A stretch of 64,000 bases of DNA from Varroa destructor (lineage: Eukaryota > Arthropoda > Arachnida > Mesostigmata > Varroidae). Both the position numbers and the translations under genes were made by a program. Shown here piece by piece: positions 23,830-35,008 of the stretch. The stretch's first letter is position 1. The number at the start of each line of letters is the position of its first letter. Under the pieces are notes generated by a model. It saw only the letters and a list, made by a program, of their open reading frames with translations, did no database searches and was not told the origin of the DNA. The stretch spans positions 4,029,669 to 4,093,668 of the forward strand of contig NW_019211459.1 of NCBI RefSeq assembly GCF_002443255.2, written 5' to 3'.

Positions 23830-25602
23830 CGTTAGGCACTGCGATGATTTACGTCTACAACTACTATCTGTTGGTTAGAAGCGTGGTCCCGGTGCTAACG
23901 AAAACTGGTGGCGCGAGCGATGGCACCACGTCTTGAATTCCCTTTTCCCACCAATCCGCTTATTCTAAGGAACGCTGTAATGTTTTTCGGTTAGATGAAA
24001 AGGCGTCTGAGGAATCGAGAGGGTGAGGCCGCGTTAAGGGTTACTCGAGCTGTCTCGAGGGCGACGACGACGAAGAAGACGTTTTGTCTGGTATCGCTTT
24101 GCTTGCGGTTAGAGGGGTGACGAAAGGAACGGTAGCGACAACCGCTGCGTATCACAATTTCAGTAGAAGAAACGCCAGCGATGCTAAGCGAGCGACGATA
24201 TTCGAATGAACTGACAAAATGCCCTTTGACAGTGTTCTGCTCCAACTATATGGGAATCCGTCGACATGGAATACGATGCTACGAGTACGAAAGCGGGAAA
24301 ATAAAAATATACTCTTAATTTTTTTGCTAGCTTCAGAAATAGCTCAGAACCTGAGACAGCAGGTAAAACCCAAAAAGTAAATGTTTCGATATTTAGATCC
24401 AGAACCGCATTTAAGCGTTCCGTCAGACGGCTGACTTCAAAGTGTGTCGACGCCTGTACAAAATCGGGCCTCATTATAACGGATAGCGAGAGGGAACAAG
24501 GGCCGAGTAATGAGAATGATGAACATGAAAAATCACAGTCAGTCTAACAGCAGAACCGATTAGCGTGGGCGATGCACCAATTCACCGCATTATTTACGTG
24601 TAAATAGCATATTTCATTGTCGACTGCTTGGTGAAGATGGGTTTGTTACGAAATGTTTACTATTGCTAGGCGGCCTTCTGCTTCATTGGCTGTCACGTTT
24701 AGGTTGCGAGGGTAGAGGTCCTCTGTCAAACTCGACACATTGTACCAACAGACCGCAAGACATCACTCTCTTACGCCTTGGCATGCTTCTATCCTTGAGG
24801 TGTATACGTATATATATATGCAAAATTCTCTTGAAACAGCATATATTTGAAGCGTCTTAGAGATTTCGCCAGTGGAACTAAAAAGCGATACATTTGTCTG
24901 ATATGCAAATGTAATACTTTCACTCTTGGGATGGTTCTCTTGAGGGCTCTCACAAGATCTACATCCGACTGTCTCAGTATACATAATACCACTGAGCTCC
25001 TGTTCTACACAAGAAAATTACACGAGACCTATTGAGAAATATGCCGACGCCAACCTTCCTTTCCGTGCGGACACCAACATACTCTTTAAGATGAGCGTCG
25101 TGCAAAGGGAAAACCTTAAATATGTCAGTTCAGGTTTGACCTATCTAGAGAAAATAGGCCAGACTGCAAAGCGTTTAATCTATAACAATACTTGTTTTGC
25201 TCGAGAGACGAAAAGCTTCCAAGTTTGAATATAACTTATATATATATATATATGATAGTCTATCCTGTGATGACATGAATTCATTTAGATTGGTTTATTT
25301 TGACTACAATTTAATTACTCTTATCGGGTAAGTTATAAAAGAGATATGAAACGATTTGACACCGCGCGAGGCAACAAGGCTCAAACGATCTTATTGATTC
25401 GTCCATACAAAAATACAGGAAAACTTTAACCGCAAAGTGTTGTGTTAAACACATATAATTCCGTTTACACTTGCTATAATTGATGCGTAATCTCATCATT
25501 TTGAATTTACTATCGCCGGCAAACGGCCGGGGTGCGCTGATTTGGACTTCTGCGTCAGTTCGATGACTCAAGTTGATTCTCGATCATTGGCTGCACCCGT
25601 AA
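23830..25602. other. Non-coding stretch
   Basis: Several short frames on both strands, none splice-bounded. A short TA array lies at about 25239-25252. Nothing else supportable. Confidence 0.4.
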
Positions 25603-26340
25603 ATGTTATGGCTGCAAAAAGACAACAGGGCACGTAATAATATGGCTTCACCAGCCACAGTAGCGGCAGCCAAGAAAAGATGGCTTGTTCCTCTCGGCAG
25701 ACGGACCGCTGGTTGGAGTGGCCTTGTTTTTCCACTGTCACCAGGCGTCTCTCTCGCCGTCTGTCCTGCCTTCTTTCTTCGTCCTGCTCTTCGCCAGGGA
25801 CAAAGAAGCAACATTCAGCAAAATCCTAACGGTTCTAAGCCGCTTGCTTCCTGTCTGTGCCAGTCTGCTGGGAAGATTTCGTTTCGGGTTGGGAGGATCT
25901 CAGAGACATTCCAATCTCTTTCTTGTCCGGCCGAGTGCTTCCACCTCAGACAAGCCCAATTCGCTTGGGCCTGGGTAGAATGCCCCTTTAACATTTCGAC
26001 CGTTTGCTCCGGGCATCTCCCCATTGGCGACGTGGCTTCTCCGCTGTCTTCCCGAGAGTCAACGAGGAGTCAACGAGGAACCGACGGCGCGGAGAGCATC
26101 AGTGTAGCTCCGATTCCTCAATCCTGCAGCTATCCAGTCGCTATTTCGCTGCTGCCGTTTGTGTTAGCTGTTGGCAGAGTCAAAACACTCGAGCAGCCAC
26201 CAGTGCTTCGGCCGGGCACCAAATTAATACTCCCTCGCTGCACGCCCTTTACTCATCCGCTGGTTCTCCGGGACACGAAGAATACCGAAGGGGGAATGGA
26301 ACTGAGGAGAGGGCGGGATAGTGCAAGTAGGCACCCTTAA
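25603..26340 (+). other. 245-codon open frame in a pyrimidine-rich GC island
   Basis: This is the longest single open frame in the window. The peptide (from a second ATG at 25642: MASPATVAAAKKRWLVPLG) has no recognisable domain and is rich in Pro, Ser and Leu, as expected from pyrimidine-rich DNA with few stops. At this GC and window size one chance frame of this length is not surprising. It could contain an exon, but I cannot delimit one. Confidence 0.18.
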
Positions 26341-26355
26341 AGGAGCTCGTCGGGG

Positions 26356-26380
26356 GGAGAGAGAGAGAGAGAGAGAGAGG
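26356..26380 (+). repeat. (GA)n microsatellite
   Basis: About a dozen GA units just before a good minus-strand donor-like site (GTGAGT on the reverse strand, near 26393-26397) with no matching open exon. Confidence 0.85.
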
Positions 26381-27104
26381 TCGCCTGGGCGACTCACCCT
26401 ATGCCTGGGGTAACTGGCTCTTGTGGAATGCTGCTAGCCGCTCATCCGGCCGCCCGTCGCCCGCCAAACTCCATACTTTTAACCCCTCTGCCAAATCTCT
26501 GCCTGGCATAGCAGCGACCAAATAGCAGAGACCATCGAATGCGAATTTGTCCTGACCGTTCCCTGGTGAAAATTCGCTTGCTGCCGGTGAAAGAGCGCCG
26601 AAGGACAAACCGTCTAACCACCCACCTAGAAGCAAGGACAAACTGCTGCTGGTCCTTTGGAGAGTGATGTATATACATATGTCTTGGAAAGAATGAAAAC
26701 GAAAACACTTAAGGGAAGTCAAAGGAAAAATTACGAGACGAACAAAGAAAAAGGTTGCTTAAACGGACAGGCAAAAGAGGATTTTCCCCGAAGAGGAATA
26801 TGAGTTCGGATGGTTGATATAGCCACGTGTGTGATTACTGCAGAAGGAATTCCATTGATAGTACCGTACGCGTATAGCCAAGACAAAGCTCTGCAGCAGT
26901 CAATGCGTATCAATTTGAAACAGACAAGTCGACACAAGCTAACAAGTGGCCCAATATAAGAACGAAAGATTCTGTGAACGAGCTAGTTATTAAAATCCAT
27001 CCATATTCACTAGCGTTTCTAGGGACGAATATCTATGATCTGACATAGATTGCTAGCCAGTTCACCGTTCTTACCGGGGCCATTTAAAAGCACCAACATT
27101 TTGG

Positions 27105-27109
<5 letters not shown>

Positions 27110-27137
<28 letters not shown>
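27110..27137 (+). repeat. (CT)n microsatellite
   Basis: About fourteen CT units, roughly 140 bases upstream of the candidate exon at 27275. It is probably intronic. Confidence 0.9.
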
Positions 27138-27141
<4 letters not shown>

Positions 27142-27274
27142 AGTGGAAAATGAATGAGACATGTTTAACCCAAATATGGTATTACACCAACGATATGAAC
27201 TGTCTCAAAGCATAATAAATTAATAAAAAAAAAAGCCGATATAGCCCTGTTGTTTTGCGATACTTTCCTTACAG

Positions 27275-27427
27275 TTTCTCGCTTCGGAGGCTATGTATTC
27301 CCTTTTTCCCGTTATCGAAATTTCGCATCATTTCTCAAGTCGTCACCGCCGCTGCCATCGTTCGGCAAAATTAGTTATAAGAAGCCACTAGAAAATGCAT
27401 GCAAGCAGACGACAGCGCGACTGGCAG
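27275..27427 (+). CDS. Candidate internal exon, phase 1 in, phase 1 out
   Basis: A strong acceptor (TACTTTCCTTACAG) and a CAG-GTGAAT donor bound 153 bases. They are open only in the frame that takes two bases, reading SRFGGYVFPFSRYRNF, SSPPLPSFGKISYKK and ending TTARLA. It would accept the phase-1 end of exon 3 at 14918 and would pass phase 1 to the exon at 29538. The peptide is basic and aromatic-rich with no known domain. Same gene as 2893 is possible but rests on phase alone. Confidence 0.33.
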
Positions 27428-28264
27428 GTGAATGGTTCCCCGGACATGTGGGAGAGCCTAGCATGTCGGCCTGTGCCTGGCTGGCTCCTTACATAACGAC
27501 GGTGATTTCATTATTAACTAACCCGTACGGTAATGGCAGTCGTCGTAATAGAAGTAGAAATCCTCGTAGCAGCGGTGTGTGATAATAACGGCGGTGGTAG
27601 TTCAATTGAGTGGCAGAATAATTGAGTGGAACTCGTACAGTCACAGTAGCAGTGAGGTAGGCCAACGTGGCTTGTAGCATACAGCTGATTGGTCCAACAA
27701 GGTTTCGTCGAAACGGACCTGCACGCGCTTACCTATCTTCCTTCCTCGTTGAGCAGCCGCTCACTAGCCGTTGCCCCGCGTCCCCTAAACCTTGTCGTCG
27801 AACCCCCCTTCCCCCAATCTTGTGTTTTCTTCGCGGTCATATGTACGATAAGATCTTACCGTCTTTGCCTATGTCGCGTTCATAAGTGTAGTAGGCAGCA
27901 CGAATGCGACTCCTTTTTTTGGTACTGGCCAACGGCAATAATAGCGGCAGCCGACAGGGACTATATAGCCACTAGATGGAGTGGGTATACGGAGCAGAAC
28001 ACGACATACCCTGTTAGGGTGCCTGAGCAGGCTTTTTGGTGAACCCTCGTCCACAGAGCAGCTAGGGACTGTATTTTGCCCGGGCCTTTGTGTTACGTCT
28101 GGCTGAAGCCTTCGTGCACTTTCTGTCTGCATCTATTTGCTTGTGCCCTACATTGTGGAAGCTAACGGCGCTGTAGCAGTTGAGTAGGTGCAGTGTGAGC
28201 GCAGTCGAGCGCGCAGCTAAGTGTCAGCAAAAGCTAGCAATGCAGAGAAAGCAGCAGCAGTCTA

Positions 28265-28276
28265 CCCCCCCCCCCC
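28265..28276 (+). repeat. C12 homopolymer
   Basis: Twelve C residues inside a GC-rich block with CAG-rich words. It supplies the poly-Pro of a short spurious frame. Confidence 0.85.
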
Positions 28277-29175
28277 TCGCTTCATGGCAGAAACCCGGCA
28301 GTGAAGTAGTAGCAGTAACCTCACTTCAGTCTCTGCCGGTTCACACCCGAAAGGGCGCAAAGAAGGAGAAGAAGTAGCTTATCTAAGAACTCAACTCGTG
28401 GCCGCAGATCCCACGTTTCCACGTCGCGTGTCCTCTTGGCCGTGAGTGGTCCTGCCAGGTTCTATAAGAGGTCCGTTTAGCATACCCCCATGCGACTCTT
28501 CGCAAAGTCGCAGCAACAGCCGTGGCGGGGGCCACTCTTTTCGTCGCCTCAGCCAGCCACGGAGGTGGCAGCCCAGGAGCAGCAAACGAGCGCAACCCAG
28601 CCTTTACTACATGAATATGACTCACTGAAGCCTGAACCCTGGCCTAGGGCTTCACAGCGCCGTGGGAGTAAACCTTACCATTTATGATAAACTCTTTCGT
28701 CGCGTTGTCACATAGAGACTGATTAACGCAAATTCTTCTCTATTTACGCTCTCTCTGTTAAATCAGTGTGTTTCAGCGGAGATTATGCCTAAGACCTATC
28801 GTAGAGTAAATGCATTGTTGTCGACGAAACAACTCCACAATGATAACAAAGGGTCACTGTGCTGCCTATCTGTGCGAAGAAATACAGTGTGAGCGTTAAT
28901 GCACCGCTAAAAAAGCAGTTCCCTTTTACTGGGTTTCCATATGTGTACGTATAGTACTTTTATCGCTTACCGCGAGCGCATGTGTCCAGCTATCGCACTA
29001 TGTAACTACGTTAGACATTATTTTCTTGGCCTGATTGTTGACTGATCGATGACCCCAATCACAGCATCAGCCACTTGTGCTGTCGCTGTAATATAATCGC
29101 TAATCTTATCGTCGTGCCGATTAGGTAGATATTCGCCTCTCACCCGGGTGTCCGGCCATTCTGGGCCATTCTGGC

Positions 29176-29206
29176 CATCACTGGGCCATCAAATGGCCCA
29201 GTGATG
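29176..29206. other. Perfect 14-bp palindrome, 3-nt loop
   Basis: CATCACTGGGCCAT and its exact reverse complement are separated by CAA. Immediately upstream are two or three imperfect copies of GGCCATTCTG. The compact stem could extrude as a cruciform. No reading frame or terminator role fits. Confidence 0.85.
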
Positions 29207-29537
29207 CTATTCAGCGGTCGCCACTGGCGCGGTCACATTTGAATTATCCAGTTGTTCGAGATCGAGCAGTTTGTGGTCTTTCTAGCTTCAAGACAATATC
29301 ATGATAATTGTTCTGACTATCGTGGTATATTTTACATAGTCAATTACACGTGATAGAGAGCTATGCTGAATCAGCAACTTCATCGGTGAGTGAACGTCGT
29401 CGGCCAACGACAATACAGATGTTGTCGAACGACCGCAAGTCTGTCAATCTATTGCAACTGCCGTAGGGCTGAATATTATCATAGCTACTGGCCTAGAAGC
29501 AGCCATGTCGTAACAATAAAGTTGTTTTTACTTGCAG

Positions 29538-29658
29538 TACACTTCGAAAGACGCGTTCATCGCACGGTTGGTTCGAATGTCCTAACGAGCGTATGCCTGT
29601 TATACGCGTTTAGCACTACTGACCAGCAAACTGTGGGGAGCGGGAAGTCTTGCCGGCG
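29538..29658 (+). CDS. Candidate internal exon, phase 1 in, phase 2 out
   Basis: A strong acceptor (GTTTTTACTTGCAG) and a GCG-GTAAGC donor enclose 121 bases. They are open only when two bases are taken from the start, giving HFERRVHRTVGSNVL and FSTTDQQTVGSGKSC. The incoming phase matches the exit of 27275-27427. No domain is recognised. A B-box-like GGTTCGAATG lies inside but no tRNA fold surrounds it. Confidence 0.33.
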
Positions 29659-29829
29659 GTAAGCAAGCAAATAACAAAGTATGTCTTGCCGTGCCTCTAG
29701 CGCACCTTGTGCCAGTACTCGCCTCATGGGAAGGTCATACATATGAGATCACAGAGGTCGGGGCTCCGGCGAACCAGGAAACAATTAACTGGCTAACTAG
29801 TCGCGAGCGAGACCCGATGAGTTTGTAAG

Positions 29830-29968
29830 ATGGCTGCAGACACAACGTTTCTACCACGACGCGCTAACAGCGAACGAAGCGCCAAATGTATTGGTGGCGT
29901 AGTAGCGCAATGCGAGAAAGATCAACTCGACCTGGACGAAGCCAGAATGATTCCTATCAAACTGCATG
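29830..29968 (+). CDS. Candidate start exon
   Basis: An ATG in good context (TAAGATGGCTG) opens a 46-codon frame, MAADTTFLPRRANSERS, then QLDLDEARMIPIKLH. It ends at a GCATG-GTAAAG donor in phase 1. The frame is hydrophilic and runs on to a stop at 30030 if unspliced. In a second frame the same bases read DEFVRWLQTQRFYH, also protein-like, so frame choice is uncertain. It could be an alternative first exon or a separate gene. It would pass phase to the 41112 exon. Confidence 0.3.
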
Positions 29969-32570
29969 GTAAAGGCGGGCGTGTACCAATAGGTGGTCCT
30001 AACCGGCAACAGTGGCCATTATCCGAATAGTGGTATTTATCTCGCTTATTCTGATATACAAGATATGGTTGCTTCTGATCTAATATCATCTATCATGTTA
30101 AATTAGAAGTAGTCTCCAGAACTGAACGCTGGACGTCAGTCCTGAAGGACACTTTCCATGTTTTAAAATGAAGTCATATTTATAGGATTTTTTTAGCCGC
30201 CGATCTTGCCCTGTGAACAGAAAATAGTGAATAGAAATAGAAACTATCTACAGAAACACACGATCTAGCTTCGCTACCCGATCGGTCTAACTGCTTTACC
30301 AAAGAATTCGGTCATTTTATGTTACTCTACCTCGCTTACTATAAACGGAATATACAAAAAAAGTAAAAGCACAAACATTATGGAAGACCACCGACGAACA
30401 GGGCTCCAATATATAATTTACATCAACCTATAATATACCACTATTCTCATACTCAGCTTAATTTCTGCGTAATAATGTCATGTGTAGATAGAAAAAAACT
30501 AAGGATTTAGAATAATCACTTGTAATAGGTTTCGCCTTATGAGACCCATTTGAGCTTAATCGGAAATCGAAGCAGAATTACAAAGACTGCTTGTCTGCGG
30601 CGATGTTCGTAGGCTATCTATTCGGTATCTGTGGTAGGTCCAGATAAGTGATATTCTCAGGTTTGTATTTGGTAGCAGCAGCATACACAAACCTTCCTTT
30701 GTGAGCTCTTTCTTATGGCATTACTGCGGCCAGCGTCGCCAACTCCTTACGCTGTTTTAAGTTGCCGCCAGGCCTGCACTTGGATCCCTTTCGGAAGAGA
30801 AAAAGTTGGTTATTCTCTGTTTCTCGTCGTGTCGTACGACCCCTTTCAGGCTATGTTCGCTCCGCTTGCTTTTCAGTCTGCTCCATTGTGTTCTGTTTTT
30901 CTGATCTGCCCGTCTGACAGTATGTCTGATGCTGCCTGCTGCAGACTGTTCTGGTTCAGGCAAGGAAGCGCTGACCGATAGTCCCTCGAGGACCAACACG
31001 GCTAGCGACGGGCTTAGAGCGGCTGCGGCAGCACCGATCGGCAGGGAGCACCCGGAGCGACACGTAGCGGAGGACTATGTCGAGCCCCTGCACCGTTGAG
31101 GCGCGCGGCGGAGCTGCTGGTGCACTTAACTCACTGCAGCCGTGGTCGGAATCCACGGTCTGATCAGGGATTTGGGATGTACATAACCAGGGGTTAACAC
31201 CTCCTGTGTTGACCTCTTGACCGGCGGGAGTGGCTTCCTCACCCGGAAGTATCTTGATCCGAGACCGTTGCTAGCATTGCCGCACAGGTTGTAACAACTG
31301 TGCATGTCAAGATCTCGTCCGATTCGGGCCAGGAGGGCAAGCAAACGAGCTAGCGACGAGGGCTGTCTATTAGCCTGACTCATGATGTTTCCCCGAGGGG
31401 TCTCATCTGTTGGTAGCAGTGTTTTCAGTCTGTCTCGGCAAAGTCCGAGCGACGGTTGTCAGCATGCACGAGGCTTTGGGATAATTTGAATGGTTAAAAT
31501 GGAATGTGCAATCGGCCGCGTTGACAGCAGGCAGTACGTTGGCCTTGACGTAAGAATATGATGGCGCCTACCTCCTTAGGCCTGAAGTATGATAATACTA
31601 ATCTTCTATGCTTCGTCTCATGAAGCTATATCTTTTTAAACAACGATAAAGAAATAGCCGTGTGGAGTAAAGAATTATGTACAGTACATCGCTGATGCAC
31701 GAACTCTATACTTCATAGGTTGCTCATTTAACCTTGATAAAATAAAGTAGACAAAGTTAAAATTGTTTAACTACCTATCGTATTCAATAGATCGATCGTC
31801 CAGCGGTTTAAAGCTTCCGTTTTGATTTCGAATTGGTACAAGTAAGGAGAGGGCGTACGCTTTAAAGTGACCATTTTGAGTTTTACTGAGGAATCGAATT
31901 TAGAGAGAAACTTCGTAACACTCCTGGAAAATGAAGTGTGTCACACTCACTCAGAATGAATTCGATAAGTAGGAAAATACAAATGATTTTAATGAGAAGT
32001 TGTTGTTTTTGCTTCCGTGCCTTTCGCTTAGTGAGCGAAGACGTACAATGACAGACACATGCGTTTCATCATAATCTGCATGCCGTAATAATTCTGCGTT
32101 TGACTCCCTATTGTTAATTGGGAACCAGTGTCAAGTTAGCCTCAAAACAGATGCACCTGACGTCATCTTTGCCATACACACGGTTTATAATTTTTTACTA
32201 TTTCATTCTTTAGTTCTTTAAGCATGCTCTTGAGAAAAAAAACGCAGCAACTGCTTACTGTGCAGTAATCTTTACATACGTTTGTGTGGAGTAACGATCA
32301 GTGCATAGACATACATTCTGTTGTTCACAGAAATATGCTCCTTTGGGTTAGGGCTCTAATTGCTATAGTTTCCGTAAAGTGTACTTTTGCTTGCAATTTA
32401 AAGCAAGGTTTACGTTGTGTCGATCTCGTACCTCTTCTTAGAGAGTTTTTACACAAAAAGCATACTGGACACTTTAGTAGGTCATTAGGTATTGCGGGAC
32501 CCCCTAGAATCACCGAAGACCACAAAACCTTGTTTTGGTCTTGTTAGTATTGTTGCGGAAAGATTATCAG
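29969..32570. other. Non-coding stretch with GC-rich island
   Basis: AT-rich to about 30650, then a GC-rich island (30700-31450) with short frames on both strands, then AT-rich again. A weak tRNA-like segment (CCAGCGGTTTAAAGC... TTTCGAATTGG) lies at 31796-31840. A plus frame at 32284-32547 is open but not splice-bounded. Confidence 0.35.
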
Positions 32571-32675
32571 TTTCGAGAGGAAATGGATTTGGCCCGACTC
32601 ATGGACCCTGCTCAGCCCTCACAGCACTTTAATGACCTGCGACGTCATCCGCCCGCGGGTCGGCCCGAACCCGTG
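32571..32675 (+). CDS. Candidate small exon, phase 0 both ends
   Basis: After ATTATCAG, 35 codons read FREEMDLARLMDPAQPS, then HFNDLRRHPPAGRPEP, up to a GTG-GTGACC donor-like site. If unspliced, the frame stops at 32750. The acceptor lacks a good pyrimidine tract and the minus strand is also open nearby (32619-33042), so this is weak. Confidence 0.22.
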
Positions 32676-33903
32676 GTGACCAAGCGAAAGACCATCATGT
32701 TCGTTATGGCCGTTTTCTACTGCCCCGTAATGGGAAAAACAGAGAATTAGGCACCTATTTATAGGTCTTCCAGGACATCGGCTGCTGTTAGGGATAGACA
32801 ACCAGTGCGAACCCGAAACGATGGCCAGGCAAGACAGGACCCAAAAAGACGATTCGATCCAATGGCTCATTACAGACCGTGGAAAGCTGGACTAACCCCC
32901 ATTCCTGCAAGCGCAACACTAAGTCGCCATCTTCGGCGTGTATTAGGTCGTAACATCGACTGCAGTCAGCGATCATACGACAGAAAAATGATAGAAAGAG
33001 GCAGCCTTCGATGATTCTGCTAGACTCCAATCGAGATTCCAAAGCCTAGCTCGGCGTTTTCTTCGTATACCAGATGGAGAAACTGATCCTTGATGTTATG
33101 CATAAACAATCAACAATTAGCACTCCGAACTAGCTCGTTCTAAGTTTGCAGACAACTTTAGACATGCGTATCACTGGTTACGTACGTTTATGCCATACAA
33201 AAGTACTCTCTGATTGAATATGATTAGCATTTCGTTGCGTGGTACTTTTTTTTCAAGAGCTGAATCCTTTCAATAACATTATGTCTGTTTAAGGCAGTGC
33301 GGTAACACCGTAGGCGAGACGATATTGGCTAGCGAAATTGATGTAGAACTACACTCAGACGAAGTTAGCCGGCAGACTATTGTTGTAAGAACCCACCAAA
33401 ATGTTTTCGCTTACACTGACAATGCGCGCACAATTTCAAACAATAGCAAAGTATATACGTCATTGGAAAATAAAGGAAAGTTACGGCACAACAAGAAGTA
33501 GACCATAAATAGATTAAAAAAAACCGTAAAAAAATTATAGGGAAAAATGAGGAAGAACTTAAGGAAAAAATCGTTGCAAAATAAGTTACATCGAAAAAAA
33601 ATATATCACAGAAGTATCTTCTTTTTCTCCAAGAGAGAGAAATAGGTCGAGCCAGTTAAAGTGCTATAACGTTATGTGAATGCCTTAGAATTTCCAACTA
33701 TTTGAAGCGCCCTATATCAATACATAAACGTTTGTGGTACTTTTTTTCAATAAACTCTTAACTTATTTTGAGTAGTTTAATCACTGTCTGAGTATTATGC
33801 TCTTACAAGCCATTTCGGTGGAGATTGCAATTAAATAATTTTAGAACTAATTGAACTAGAATTATGATTGTTAGTATAAGTTAGAGTTATTATCTTTTAA
33901 TAT
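32676..33903. other. Non-coding stretch left of the mariner fossil
   Basis: AT-rich, with two similar segments (33239-33272 and 33734-33770) sharing GTGGTACTTTTTTT. I expected a mariner terminal repeat here but could not find one. Overlapping short frames at 32788-33042 on both strands are unresolved. Confidence 0.4.
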
Positions 33904-34896
33904 TTACGTATCTGTTCTAGCACATTGGTGCTCTAGCACATAGATAGCCATATACCAACCATTCGCGTTCCCATACGTAATTTTTCTATCTATGGCTTCT
34001 CGGAGTAAATCGATAGTGGGTTCTGCTTGTCCACAAGTTGCCATTTTTAGGGCATGGAAAGCCCCGTAATCACACGGTTCTAGATTGGAAGAGTAAGTGA
34101 GTTGAAACTAACGTTAGATGTTCCTCTGCCTAATTTAGAAAGAAATTCAGGTATAACGATGAGGTCTGGTATTACTGTCAAATAACTAGGCTGCGTGCTT
34201 TCGGTTGCCGTGACAACGACCCATGAGTTTTTTGAGAAACTTTAGGTAGCGGCCTGCATTATTGTTTCATTTTCAGCGAGTATCTCATAGTAACAGATGC
34301 CCTTGATGTCCATTGCAAGTGCTAATACCACCTTACGAGCGAACTTACTCGACACTATCACCAGACTCGGTTTCTCTCCGGTACGATGCCAGTCTCTCGC
34401 CTGGTCCTTTTCCGGCTGACGGCAGAAAATAAAATATGTCTCATCTATAGCGACCGTGTTTTCCAGACGGGTTTTCTTTATTGACTAAAGTTCCTCAAAT
34501 TACATATGGTCAACTATAGCACATGCGTTTCTAATTAATCTGGAACAACAGAAAACCCATTTTATTTAGTTTTCGGATTTCCAGTATTTGGGTGACGATT
34601 CTGCAACAAGTTACGTGGCATGCGCCAGTTTTGACAAACGGAGCCATTGGACTCAAAGCCCTACCTCCGTGAGAGTCTCTTCGATTGAGAAAATGCGCTA
34701 TTTTGTCCTACGTCTTTGTCTAAACGTTTGGTAACCTCTTCGCTAGTTTTTTTTTTCTTTATTTTCAACACTCAGTCCTTGAGGCACCATTCACATACTG
34801 TGCTTTCGCTTAAAGCTTCTTTGCCTAACATCTTCATTAATATTCGATGAACCTTCGCAGCGCTGCGGCCTTCAAGAAAAACAGACTTTACCATTA
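33904..34896 (-). mobile_element. Decayed mariner-family (DD34D) transposase
   Basis: Read on the minus strand, with frameshifts and stops, the segment matches the whole mariner/Mos1 transposase layout over about 331 codons, close to the roughly 345 usual for the family. The N-terminal helix-turn-helix reads VFLEGRSAAKVHRILMK and ALSESTVCEW (34790-34896). The first catalytic Asp is in AIDETYF (34443-34445), followed by GICYYEILAENETI, the family's YYELL.P.ETI motif. The second is in DSNTRPH (34177-34179), equivalent to DNARPH, after a stop and a frame change. The third is in LEPCDYGAFHALK (34069-34071), equivalent to SPDLAPCDY. D2 to D3 is about 36 codons, near the 34 of mariners. Several in-frame stops and at least two frameshifts make it inactive. 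Confidence 0.88.
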
Positions 34897-34980
34897 AGCG
34901 TTGGCTCTCGAGACTAACAGATGTTTCTTTTAATTAATTCATTCAGGAATAAACGTAATCGGTTTTACTCATGAGTTTTT

Positions 34981-35008
34981 ATGAGACTGCGGTATTTACC
35001 AACCTTAA
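34981..35008 (-). repeat. Possible 5' terminal repeat of the mariner fossil
   Basis: On the minus strand, TTAAGGTTGGTAAATACC lies about 85-110 bases upstream of the transposase start and resembles the TTAGGTTGG start of many mariner terminal repeats. I could not find the partner repeat left of 33904, so this is tentative. Confidence 0.3.

Larger units (their letters stand above)
27428..29537. other. GC-rich non-coding stretch with hairpin
   Basis: A GC-rich block (27650-28700) has many short frames on both strands. A minus-strand donor-like site (TAG-GTAAGC on the reverse strand) at about 27734-27739 could end an untranslated exon of a minus-strand gene. It also contains a C12 run and the 14-bp palindrome at 29176-29206. 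Confidence 0.35.

Noticed and set aside
26393..26722. Minus-strand ORF ending beside an AGG-GTGAGT donor
   Set aside because: The long frame hits a stop just before the donor, and the frame that reaches the donor is open for only about a dozen codons.
29565..29580. B-box-like GGTTGGTTCGAATG
   Set aside because: No A box upstream and no foldable arms; it lies inside an open, splice-bounded segment.
30250..30300. tRNA A-box-like segment (CGATCGGTCTAACTGC)
   Set aside because: No B box or arms downstream; only the A-box word is tRNA-like.
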